Positions 9,273 to 17,569 of a DNA stretch of 58,968 nt are shown here, one piece after another. A program made the translations under genes and the position numbers. The notes under the pieces are model-generated. The model did no database searches. It was not told where the DNA came from and saw only the letters and a program-made list of their open reading frames with translations. Numbering within the stretch: position 1 is the stretch's first letter; each line of letters opens with the position of its first letter. The stretch spans positions 1-58,968 of the forward strand of contig JADGQO010000022.1 in the NCBI GenBank assembly GCA_017881725.1. The letters are read 5' to 3'. The DNA comes from Fibrobacteria bacterium. Lineage in GTDB: Bacteria > Fibrobacterota > Fibrobacteria > UBA11236.

Positions 9273-9567
9273 TGGTTGCCGGGTTACGTCTCGATGAGGC
9301 CTGATGCCGTCAACCGCCGTCCTCACCAGGGTGATACGCGCAATCTTACGATTCACTTGCCGTTACGGTTCTCCCTGGTCTTGCGTTTTTACCCTTTCCA
9401 ACCCCTGTGAGTTCGCAAACCCGAGTCATCGACCGGAATAACGAGTTGTCATCACCTGTGCCGCGGCTCTGCCATTTTTTCAATATATAGGACACCGGAT
9501 TACTGGGGACCCGGCGTAATTTCAGATCACGAAAGCATAACCAGAACCTCAAACCGTTCGGAACCTC
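9273..9567. other. Intergenic region upstream of the PD40/TPR lipoprotein gene
   Basis: About 295 bp with no supportable gene. Open frames on either strand are short and lack start signals or recognisable motifs. It presumably holds the promoter for the gene starting at 9568. No strong hairpin with a T-run is seen after the DUF2239 gene. Confidence 0.4.
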
Positions 9568-11973
9568 GTGAACAACTTAGGCGTAAAAAAAAGCCCTTTC
9601 CTATTGCCCTGCGTGCTGTTGCTGGCCGGATCCCTGGCGGGGTGTCGCTTCGAAGCGAATAAAGCGAGCCGGGCGGAAGCGGCCGATACAGCCATGCCCG
9701 CGGATTCCATCAGGGAAATTCTCCAGGCGAAAAATCTGGCCACGGTTCCGCCTCTCAATGAAAAAGAAGCCTCCATCCTCGGGAAATTCCGCGATCGGCG
9801 CAGCTTGCCTGCGGCTGGCAGCCTCCGCATCGATTATCCCCGCGACAGCAGCGTGTTTCCACCGGAGATGGTGGCGCCCACCTTGGTTTGGCGAAACGAA
9901 GGACTGGTAGCGCAGCGCTGGCTGATTGAGTTTGACTTGGGAGATTCGGCGAAGCTTTCGGTGCTCAAGGCCTCCCAAGGTCCGCCGCCCTTGGTCATCG
10001 ATCGTGAAGTCCCTCTCCGGGCCGGGAGCAACGCAATCTCGCGCCCCAAGTCCATGGAGGTTTGGACCTTGCCCAACTCCATCTGGGCCCAGATCCAGAA
10101 AAAATCGGTGGGGACGTTCGCGCGCGTCACCATTTCGGGATTCGCATCCGGCTCCGGCGGACCCGTCCTCCAATGCAGCTTCGTTTTCACCATCTCCAAG
10201 GATTCCGTGTCGGCGCCCATATTTTACCGCGACGTGCCTTTTATTCCGGTGGTCAACGAAAAGGACGACAATATTTTTCCGTTGCAACAGTTCAACATGA
10301 AGTTCATCAACTGGAGGTTGCGGGACGTCTCCCGTTGGGAAAGCAAGATCGTTCTCCGGGACATGCCGACTTGTTCCAACTGTCACACTTTCTCCCGGGA
10401 TGGAAAATGGATGGGAATGGACATCGACGGCCCGCAGAGCGATAAAGGCGCTTACGGCATCCAAAAGGTTTCCCGGCAAATGGTTTTTGATCGCAAACAT
10501 GTCATGAGTTGGAACTACGATTACAAGGGGAGGACGCCGGGGAAATTCACCTTGGGATTCATGTCCAGCATGGCACCCGACGGCCGCAATGTCATTTCCA
10601 CCGTGAACGAAGAGCTCTACTCGATGGGTTTCAAGGATCCCGCCTTTAGCCAGGTATTCTATCCCACGCGAGGCATCCTGGCTTATTACTCCCAAAGCTC
10701 CAAGAAGGTCCTGGCCTTGCCCGGAGCCGACGATACCACTTACGTGCATTGCTCTCCAACCTGGACGCCCGACGGCAAATACATCGTGTTTTCCCGCGCC
10801 AAGTCCAAGCCTCCCTATACGAAGAATCAGCGGATACCCGCGCAGCCGAATGATTCCGAGGAAACCCAGATCAAATACGACCTTTACCGCATTCCCTTCA
10901 ACGACGGAAAAGGCGGGAAGGCCGAGCCGATTACCGGAGCGTCCTCCAACAGCATGAGCAACAGCTTCGCCAAGGTCACCCCTGACGGCAAATTCATCAT
11001 TTGGGTCCAAGCCAAGAACGGGTTGCTCATGCGGCCCGGCAGCAAGCTGTGGATAGTGCCCATCGACGGGGGCCAACCGAGGCTCATGAGTTGTAACGGC
11101 GACGTGATGAATTCCTGGCACAGCATTTCCCCCAATGGGCGGTGGATGGTCTTTTCGTCCAAGCATTTCTCGGGATACACCCAGCTTTTCCTCACGCATC
11201 TCGACGGCAAGGGCGGCGATAGTCCCATGATCCTCATTCCCAATTCCACCGCCGACAACCGCGCGTCCAATATTCCCGAATTCGCCCCCATCGGTTACGA
11301 TGACATGGTCAACATCGACGTGCCCGCCGTCAGCCATTTCCGTTACAAACTCCAGGCGCAGGAGATGCTTCAGAACGGGAGGTACGAGGAAGCGATCGCC
11401 CTGATGCGCAAGGCCTTGAAAGACGAGAACGTCGACATGCTCATGCGTTCGGATATGATGGTGACGCTGGGCGAGCTCACCCGTGACAACCAGGAAGCCA
11501 TCCGACTACTCAAGGAAACCATCAAGGTCGACTCGACGTACCACCAGATTTATTTCTTCCTGGGCCATTTCTACGAAATGGAGGGGCAAGAACGCCTTGC
11601 CATCACAAGTTACCGCAAGTGCCTCGCGAAAAATCCTCAGAATTACTGGGCCATGCTAAAGTTGGTCCAGATCTACATCGCCCCGGCTGATTCCTCCCTG
11701 CGCAATATCGATTCCGCGCTGTATTACAGCACCAAGGCTTGTGATCTCACCTACTACCAGAAATCCTATCCCATCCAAAATCTCGCCCGAGTGTTTTCCG
11801 AACAAGGGCGATTTGCAGAAGCGGCGAAGATGGACGAGCTGGGTATTTTACGGGCCGGGCAAATCAACGACACCAGCCACATTGCCGGAATCAAGAATGA
11901 GATGCAAGCGTATGCCATGAACCGGAAGTTCACTTCCTTGATCCACAGGCTGCCGCTGCCTTCTGGCAAATAA
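9568..11973 (+). CDS. PD40/TolB-like beta-propeller lipoprotein with one CxxCH haem motif and C-terminal TPRs
   Basis: 801 residues from a GTG start. A lipoprotein signal peptide ends in the lipobox LAGC (Cys26). After an N-terminal beta-rich domain, a single c-type haem-binding motif CSNCH occurs at residues 269-273 (DMPTCSNCHTFSRDGKWMGMD). This runs into PD40/TolB-like propeller blades (SMAPDGRNVIS, PTWTPDGKYIVFSRAK, KVTPDGKFIIWVQ, SISPNGRWMVFSSKHF). From about residue 600 there are TPR helices (QEMLQNGRYEEAIALMRKAL and following). Bacteroidota relatives with a CxxCH followed by PD40 and TPR are often labelled 'cytochrome c biogenesis'; that label is database tradition, not function. Probably anchored in the outer membrane and exposed to the periplasm. 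Role unknown. Confidence 0.85.
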   Translation: MNNLGVKKSPFLLPCVLLLAGSLAGCRFEANKASRAEAADTAMPADSIREILQAKNLATVPPLNEKEASILGKFRDRRSLPAAGSLRIDYPRDSSVFPPEMVAPTLVWRNEGLVAQRWLIEFDLGDSAKLSVLKASQGPPPLVIDREVPLRAGSNAISRPKSMEVWTLPNSIWAQIQKKSVGTFARVTISGFASGSGGPVLQCSFVFTISKDSVSAPIFYRDVPFIPVVNEKDDNIFPLQQFNMKFINWRLRDVSRWESKIVLRDMPTCSNCHTFSRDGKWMGMDIDGPQSDKGAYGIQKVSRQMVFDRKHVMSWNYDYKGRTPGKFTLGFMSSMAPDGRNVISTVNEELYSMGFKDPAFSQVFYPTRGILAYYSQSSKKVLALPGADDTTYVHCSPTWTPDGKYIVFSRAKSKPPYTKNQRIPAQPNDSEETQIKYDLYRIPFNDGKGGKAEPITGASSNSMSNSFAKVTPDGKFIIWVQAKNGLLMRPGSKLWIVPIDGGQPRLMSCNGDVMNSWHSISPNGRWMVFSSKHFSGYTQLFLTHLDGKGGDSPMILIPNSTADNRASNIPEFAPIGYDDMVNIDVPAVSHFRYKLQAQEMLQNGRYEEAIALMRKALKDENVDMLMRSDMMVTLGELTRDNQEAIRLLKETIKVDSTYHQIYFFLGHFYEMEGQERLAITSYRKCLAKNPQNYWAMLKLVQIYIAPADSSLRNIDSALYYSTKACDLTYYQKSYPIQNLARVFSEQGRFAEAAKMDELGILRAGQINDTSHIAGIKNEMQAYAMNRKFTSLIHRLPLPSGK

Positions 11974-12068
11974 AACCGTATCAGGCCATGGCCACCCGTG
12001 GTCCGCACGTTCCCGGCATCGGCCGCGTCGTTATCGGCAGATCCAACGAATGCGTGACTAAGCGCTGT

Positions 12069-13886
12069 TTACTCCGAAGGATTCGCAGCAGGTATATGGG
12101 AAAGCGCCTCCGCCAGATTTTTTCTTGCGTCGGCGTTGGTCGAGTCGGCCAGCAAGGCTTTTTGATAATAGGCGATGGCGTTCCGAGCATCCCCCTTCAG
12201 GCCTTGGATCATTCCCATGAAGTCAAGCGCCCGCGCATGATTCGGCGCAAGCTCCAAAGTTTTTTGCAAATATTTTTCCGCTTCCGGCAAGCGATGGAGC
12301 TGCATCATTGCCGAAGCCATTCCGAAGGCGAGATCGGGGTTTTCGGGTTGCATCATCAGGGCAGCCTTGAATTGTTCGCCGGCGGCCAAGGGTTGATTCA
12401 TTTTCAGATAAAGAAACGCCAAGTTGGATCGCGATTCAAGCAGGTTGGAATCCAAAGCAACCGATTGCAAATATTGTTCCAGCGCTTCCTGTAGTTTTCC
12501 TTCCTTGGCTAAAAGGTCGCCTAGGAAAAAATATCCAATGGCGAAGTCGGGTTTGTATTTGACGGCCATTTGGTACTGGGCTTCGGCCGAGTCCGGATGC
12601 GCGCGCTCGCTGTAGTAGGTTCCGGTAAGGAAATGGGGTAGCCAACTGTCGGGAATGGCCTGGGTAAGATTCAACATTTGGGCTTCCAAACCGGCGCCCC
12701 ATCCCTTGAATTGGGAGACACCCAGATAGGCTACCGGGATCGCAAAAAAAGCCCACTTCCAGCCGTAGCGAAAAAACGAAATACGCGTCGCCGCTTGGTA
12801 TGAAGCTTTTCCTTCTGCAACGCCGAGTCCCTGTCGAATGGCGCTCTCCCGGATTCTCCAGATAAATCCGTCGTAGTAGAAGTGCAGCATGGCGGAGATG
12901 ACGGTGATGCGGAGCAACCATTGCGAGCCTGCATTTTGCAGCATGACTTTCTCCGGGACATTAATATCTCCGAAAGAAGTCACTACTCCGATAGTGCCAT
13001 AACCCAAAATCAAAAGTGCGTAGCAAATCAGCCTGAATTTGCCCGGAGCAAAAAGCATTTTCTCAATCGGGCTGACGTTCAGATTTTTATCCACCCGGTG
13101 GCGTTGGAAAAGCCAAACCAATACGTCGTATTGGACATCGTGGAATATTTCCCACATCACTATTCCCAAGAGCAGGTTGTTGAGGGTTACCACGCAATAC
13201 CACCAGAAGGCAAAACTCGACACCAAGGTCAATAATTTGATGGGGCTGGGAGGAGAACCGGCTTTCCATTGCCGCCAGGCATTGGCCAGAAATAACCCGG
13301 TGACCAAGACCGTGGAAAAATCCCAAAATCGGCGGAACAGTTCGAATGCATGCGCTGGGATCAGAAATCCCCCGGAAGCGTAGAACTGGGCCACGAGCGA
13401 CAATTGCTTCGCGGGAGAATGCAAGATGGCAAGCCCGAACCAAGCCAGACACATCAGCCAATCCAGCCTCGCCGTGATGGGGCGGAAGGAGTTTACCTTG
13501 GAATCGTAAATGCGCAGAAAACCGTTTATCTGCATGGCTCCGTGCCAGGTGCCCCATGCGACGGTGGCGCAGGTAAAAGCATTCAGGTTGAGAAATGAAA
13601 AAAGCCCGCCTAGCGACAGCAAAAGCAAAGGGACCAAGGTAAAGCGCAGCTTAAAACGCCGGAACAACGTGGGATCAGAATAGGCGCGAATGAATCCGGG
13701 CAAATGATGTCCGAATCCACCGAGACCCAACACATAGAGCCCCAGCGTCTCGACAGGCACATGCTCTTTGACGACGAATACCAAAGGCAATATGGCGAGC
13801 GGCGTCAGGATGAAAAAAAGGAGATCGCGCTTAGGACCTATTATCCAGAGGTTTCTAGACAACCCTAGCGGAATGGTGTTCGACAT
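12069..13886 (-). CDS. Polytopic inner-membrane protein with C-terminal TPR domain
   Basis: 605 residues. The first 400 or so contain roughly eight to ten membrane helices. The last 170 contain about four TPRs (SAEAQYQMAVKYKPDFAIGY, LQEALEQYLQSVALDSN, PLAAGEQFKAALMMQPEN, RLPEAEKYLQKTLELAPN). Histidines and acidic residues recur at membrane edges: GFGHHLPGFIRAYSD, WGTWHGAMQINGFLRIYD, WEIFHDVQYDVLVWLFQRHR and MLHFYYDGFIWRIRE. This pattern suggests metal or haem binding, but I cannot name an enzyme family. The gene converges on the PD40/TPR lipoprotein gene with 95 bp between stops. Function unknown. Confidence 0.8.
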   Translation of the reverse strand: MSNTIPLGLSRNLWIIGPKRDLLFFILTPLAILPLVFVVKEHVPVETLGLYVLGLGGFGHHLPGFIRAYSDPTLFRRFKLRFTLVPLLLLSLGGLFSFLNLNAFTCATVAWGTWHGAMQINGFLRIYDSKVNSFRPITARLDWLMCLAWFGLAILHSPAKQLSLVAQFYASGGFLIPAHAFELFRRFWDFSTVLVTGLFLANAWRQWKAGSPPSPIKLLTLVSSFAFWWYCVVTLNNLLLGIVMWEIFHDVQYDVLVWLFQRHRVDKNLNVSPIEKMLFAPGKFRLICYALLILGYGTIGVVTSFGDINVPEKVMLQNAGSQWLLRITVISAMLHFYYDGFIWRIRESAIRQGLGVAEGKASYQAATRISFFRYGWKWAFFAIPVAYLGVSQFKGWGAGLEAQMLNLTQAIPDSWLPHFLTGTYYSERAHPDSAEAQYQMAVKYKPDFAIGYFFLGDLLAKEGKLQEALEQYLQSVALDSNLLESRSNLAFLYLKMNQPLAAGEQFKAALMMQPENPDLAFGMASAMMQLHRLPEAEKYLQKTLELAPNHARALDFMGMIQGLKGDARNAIAYYQKALLADSTNADARKNLAEALSHIPAANPSE

Positions 13887-14088
13887 GGTTTTAAAAATTC
13901 AGGGATTCACCTGGAAAACCTGGAACTATTTAAATTCCGGAAGTAACGGATTATCTGCAACCAAGATTTCCATGAACTTTTAAAATTAAGCAATGAGTTG
14001 AAAAGATGGGAACTATTTCTACACTCTCCGAGACTCTTACGAAAATCAAGCATCATATTTTTAAAGACCTTGATTTGAGGGACTTTGA
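13887..14088. promoter_or_regulatory. Divergent AT-rich intergenic region
   Basis: About 200 bp between two divergent genes, visibly richer in A and T than its surroundings. It should contain promoters for both the polytopic TPR protein (minus) and the outer-membrane-like protein (plus). No specific operator was identified. Confidence 0.4.
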
Positions 14089-15783
14089 ATGAAACGGTAC
14101 TTAGTCGGAAGCTTTTTGTTGGTGAGCCTGATTCCGGGTAAAATTGTTGCCGACGTTCCCATCGAAAAAATATCCGCGCAGGCCTACTCCGATGTCGGAA
14201 GCATCGTGTCGGGAAGTTTCGGTACCAACAAGGTTGAAAACCTATACATCAGCCGGTTAGGGGTCAACATCACGGCGTTGGATACGGTTAATGGAAAACT
14301 GAGGCTCTCCGTGGGAGTGGGAGGAATTTTCTACCAGGCACTCCCGAGCGTGGGTTACTTCTGGCAACAATCCGTGAAATTCGGGCCCGGAATCAAAGAA
14401 GCGGCCGCCGAAGTTCTCTTTACCCCGAACCTAAGCTTGGAACAAGGGTATTTCCCTCTCAAATACAATCACCCCGCCATGGATCTGGGGGAGTATTTGC
14501 TTAAAAGCGAATCCTATCCCGCCGCCCTCACCACTGGGGGTTGGACTTGGGTTGACAGCGCCTTTGCCCGCGTTTTAGGAATGCGTTTAAAAGCCTCCCA
14601 CTTCAATGGAAAATTCAAGCACGAGATCGGCATTTATACGGAAATCATTAACTCGCCATTTTTCGATTTCACGCCGGCTTATCTCTTTTCATGGAAGCCA
14701 GCCAATGGCGTCGAAATCGGCGGAGGAATCGCCCTCCAACGTTGGTTTTCTCCCGGCTTGGGCTACTCCAATACTCTCGGTGCGGGTAGAGCAGACACCG
14801 CGGCGCAATATGTGACGATTGCCAATTTTCCCGAAGTGCAAAATCAGGCGGAAGTGCATTACACCTATACGGACGCCACGGGAAAAAAAGTCAATGGTCA
14901 ATCATTTGCCGTTTGGAGCCCCGGCTCTAGTTTGAATACGGCCCCTATCTTGACGGGTAAAACCAACGCCACCGTGACCCAGGTGCAAATGATCCAAGAC
15001 GGAAGCCCGGCCGGAACCCGATCCGGCATAAAAACGTTTTTAGAAAATATGCAGGGGTGCAGCGCGGATTCGGCAAATTGCACAACCTACCTCAGGAAGG
15101 ACGATACGTTGACTTCTGTGGACGCCAACGGAGCGAGATCGGGATCTGACAGCCTTATCCGGGTGACGAAAACCGTGGAGATCACGCGCAAGGCCATTAA
15201 CGTGGATGCGCATTTCAGTCTTGATTTCACGGAAATGTTCGGCTGGGAAAAACGCAATGGCTCCTGCGGGCTGTATGGGGAATGGGCCATTCTCGGCGTG
15301 CAAAACCAGCCGGTTTATTATCAAAGTATTGTGCAGAGAATGCCCGTTATGGCGGGAGTACATATACCCACCTTTGGACTTCTGGATCTTCTGGACGTGG
15401 AAACCGAATACCTGGACAACCCCTATCTCGACCAAGATTACCAATTGTCCTCCTCGGGTTACGATGGCACGCATGGATTGTCGGGAAGCAATCAGGCTAT
15501 TCCGGATCCCATTGAGTCGAATCCGAATGGCGTGGACTACTCCCTGCGAAAATTCGTTCTTCCCTCGGTTCACGGCGATGATTGGAAATGGTCCGTATTT
15601 GCGGTGAAAACCATTCTTCCGGGTTTGAAACTCAAAATCCAAGTCGCGAATGATCACATGCGGTTGCAATACTTCGACGGCGACGAGCCTGCAGGCCCTG
15701 CTTTTGGAGCGACATCGGTCCTACCCCAAACCACGCGCTTGAGCCATTGGTATTATGTGGCCCATTTGCAATGGGGCTTTTGA
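14089..15783 (+). CDS. Predicted outer-membrane beta-barrel protein, tandem paralogue 1
   Basis: 564 residues. An N-terminal Sec signal peptide (about 1-21) is followed by a protein of alternating beta pattern ending in WYYVAHLQWGF, a terminal aromatic residue as expected for outer-membrane barrels. It is clearly paralogous to the next gene. Shared blocks include FGPGI-EA, GYF-KYN, LGEYLL-SE-YP, and near the C-terminus QRMP, then IPTF-LLDL, then the WSV and L-VANDH-R blocks. A low-similarity insert lies in the middle (about 250-360). Sequence alone does not show whether it is a porin, a surface attachment protein or part of a secretion machine. The gene family was not recognised. The start ATG follows an AT-rich leader without a strong ribosome-binding site. 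Confidence 0.72.
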   Translation: MKRYLVGSFLLVSLIPGKIVADVPIEKISAQAYSDVGSIVSGSFGTNKVENLYISRLGVNITALDTVNGKLRLSVGVGGIFYQALPSVGYFWQQSVKFGPGIKEAAAEVLFTPNLSLEQGYFPLKYNHPAMDLGEYLLKSESYPAALTTGGWTWVDSAFARVLGMRLKASHFNGKFKHEIGIYTEIINSPFFDFTPAYLFSWKPANGVEIGGGIALQRWFSPGLGYSNTLGAGRADTAAQYVTIANFPEVQNQAEVHYTYTDATGKKVNGQSFAVWSPGSSLNTAPILTGKTNATVTQVQMIQDGSPAGTRSGIKTFLENMQGCSADSANCTTYLRKDDTLTSVDANGARSGSDSLIRVTKTVEITRKAINVDAHFSLDFTEMFGWEKRNGSCGLYGEWAILGVQNQPVYYQSIVQRMPVMAGVHIPTFGLLDLLDVETEYLDNPYLDQDYQLSSSGYDGTHGLSGSNQAIPDPIESNPNGVDYSLRKFVLPSVHGDDWKWSVFAVKTILPGLKLKIQVANDHMRLQYFDGDEPAGPAFGATSVLPQTTRLSHWYYVAHLQWGF

Positions 15784-15818
15784 ACATGTCTAAGGCCATT
15801 CTTGAAAGGAAAAATTTC

Positions 15819-17315
15819 ATGAAGTCCACGTTTTTTTTGGCGCTGGCATGCGCCTTAGGTCTTGCTAATGCGGATGAAGACGCGGTCGTTACCGAACGAA
15901 AGATTTCCGTGGCAGCCTTTGTCGACGCGGGTCAGGTCGTGCACGGAGTTTATGTCAACGATGACGGGACCAATGCGAAGGAAGTGCGTGACGTTTTCAT
16001 GAATCGTGACGGAGTCGGGCTGACCTATTCCGGGACCTTGAACGGTAACCTGCACATGAACATCGGCGTGGGAGGACTTTTCTGGAAACCTTTTCTGACT
16101 ACGGAAGCCAAAGCGACCAAGAAAATTAATTTTGGCCCGGGCATTTCCGAGGCCTCTACGCAGTACGATTTCAATCCCCGGCTTACAGTAAAATTCGGCT
16201 ATTTCGGATACAAGTACAATCCCGATGCCACGAATCTCGGGGAGTACTTGCTTCGCAGCGAGGCGTATCCGACCATTATTCAAAATGGAAACAGCGGCGG
16301 CTGGGTTTGGCTCGGCAACGAAAACAAAAGCATGGGCGCCAAGGTGACCTGGGATTTGTTGGATGGGGCTTTCCGTCAGGACTTTTTGCTTTTCAGCGAA
16401 TTTTCCGCAAACCCACTCTTCGATTTTTCACCTTCCTACGTAGCGACCTGGAAAGTGGGGAAGGGTTTTGAGATCGCTGGTGGATTCTCCCTTCACCGTT
16501 GGTTGTCCATTAAGCCCAGCGCCACTACGCCGAGCGGACTCGCAAATACGGTTGCTGAAATCCCCGTGACGGATCCAAGGGATGCAGCCCTTTTTGCCAC
16601 TTCCAAGTCAGCCCAATCGGCCTTTTCCGGGGGAAAGTTGACGGCCCCGGAAAATCTTGTTTCCTCCTTTAAGGATAGTGCCAACAACGACATTGCCTCG
16701 CAAGTATGGGATGCCCAAGGCAATTTGATTTATATCGTAACCTCCACGGGGGATACCTTGCGTCCCGCAAAAGAAACCAAGTTGACCTTTAAGGCCATTG
16801 AAGTCATGGGCCGTGCTTCCCTGAATTTCTCCAACCTGTTGGGTATAGACGAGAAGGTTACGGGACCCTTCAAGCTTTACGGCGAAATCGCCGTTTTAGG
16901 TTTACAGAACCAACCGTACTATTATGAAGACCGGACTCAACGCATGCCCATTATGCTGGGCGCCGATATTCCGACCTTCCATTTACTCGATTTGTTCTCG
17001 GTGCAAATGGAGTATTTAAAGAATCCTTGGCCGGATTTTAATTACGATCAATACACTTATAGCATGCCTGTCCCGTCCTTGCCGGGAAGCCCGACGGATT
17101 ATGCACTTAGGAAACAAGCGGGATTCTATAATCGTGATGACCTTAAATGGTCCGTCAACCTTCAAAAAACCATAGTGACCGGCTGGCAGGCCCATTTACA
17201 AGTGGCAAACGACCATTTGCGCGTGCAAGATGAATACGCCCAACCCTCTTTTATGCCCGTAACTCAGGGCAAATCGGATTGGTATTACCTCGTACAATTC
17301 TTATGGAGCATGTAA
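15819..17315 (+). CDS. Predicted outer-membrane beta-barrel protein, tandem paralogue 2
   Basis: 498 residues from the ATG at 15819, which has GAAAGGA eight bases upstream. The open frame extends 72 bp further upstream, but that part overlaps the previous gene. Signal peptide MKSTFFLALACALGLANA, then a beta-rich protein paralogous to the preceding gene along its whole length (FGPGISEASTQYDF, GYFGYKYNPDATNLGEYLL, RTQRMPIMLGADIPTFHLLDL, LQVANDHLRVQ). It ends WYYLVQFLWSM; the last residue is Met rather than Phe, so the assembly signal is imperfect. The 35-bp spacing argues for co-transcription with paralogue 1. Function unknown. Confidence 0.72.
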   Translation: MKSTFFLALACALGLANADEDAVVTERKISVAAFVDAGQVVHGVYVNDDGTNAKEVRDVFMNRDGVGLTYSGTLNGNLHMNIGVGGLFWKPFLTTEAKATKKINFGPGISEASTQYDFNPRLTVKFGYFGYKYNPDATNLGEYLLRSEAYPTIIQNGNSGGWVWLGNENKSMGAKVTWDLLDGAFRQDFLLFSEFSANPLFDFSPSYVATWKVGKGFEIAGGFSLHRWLSIKPSATTPSGLANTVAEIPVTDPRDAALFATSKSAQSAFSGGKLTAPENLVSSFKDSANNDIASQVWDAQGNLIYIVTSTGDTLRPAKETKLTFKAIEVMGRASLNFSNLLGIDEKVTGPFKLYGEIAVLGLQNQPYYYEDRTQRMPIMLGADIPTFHLLDLFSVQMEYLKNPWPDFNYDQYTYSMPVPSLPGSPTDYALRKQAGFYNRDDLKWSVNLQKTIVTGWQAHLQVANDHLRVQDEYAQPSFMPVTQGKSDWYYLVQFLWSM

Positions 17316-17429
17316 GATTTGGGTAGATCCAAGGAATCGTCGTCGCCAGCGGTCCAAACCGGCCCCCCCCAGTAGCAGATCTCTGACCCACCCAGCACCG
17401 GAAATCTTACCCACTCGACCGCTGGTTGG

Positions 17430-17490
17430 TTGCTGAAGGTGGGTCGGCTTTTAACCTGCGAAGTGAGTCAACTTAAAACCGCTGGTAAAC
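17430..17490. repeat. Possible insertion-sequence end (IS21-like sub-repeats)
   Basis: Two adjacent imperfect copies of a roughly 22-bp motif, gggtcggcttttaacctgcg at 17441 and gagtcaacttaaaaccgctg at 17465. They resemble the multiple terminal repeats of IS21-family elements. No transposase gene is next to them, so at most this is a solitary remnant. An inverted match (gacccacc near 17377 and ggtgggtc at 17438) could alternatively form a long-loop hairpin after the outer-membrane genes. Confidence 0.3.
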
Positions 17491-17569
17491 ACATTCTTTA
17501 AGATTGCCACACGCAATAACGAAAATGCGCATACATTATGGCTTTGCAATAGGGGGAGTGGAAGAGACC

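Noticed and set aside
9601-11337. 578-residue open frame on the minus strand opposite the PD40/TPR lipoprotein gene
   Set aside because: It is fully antisense to a well-supported gene, has no recognisable domain and a His/Gly/Arg-rich composition typical of mirror frames.
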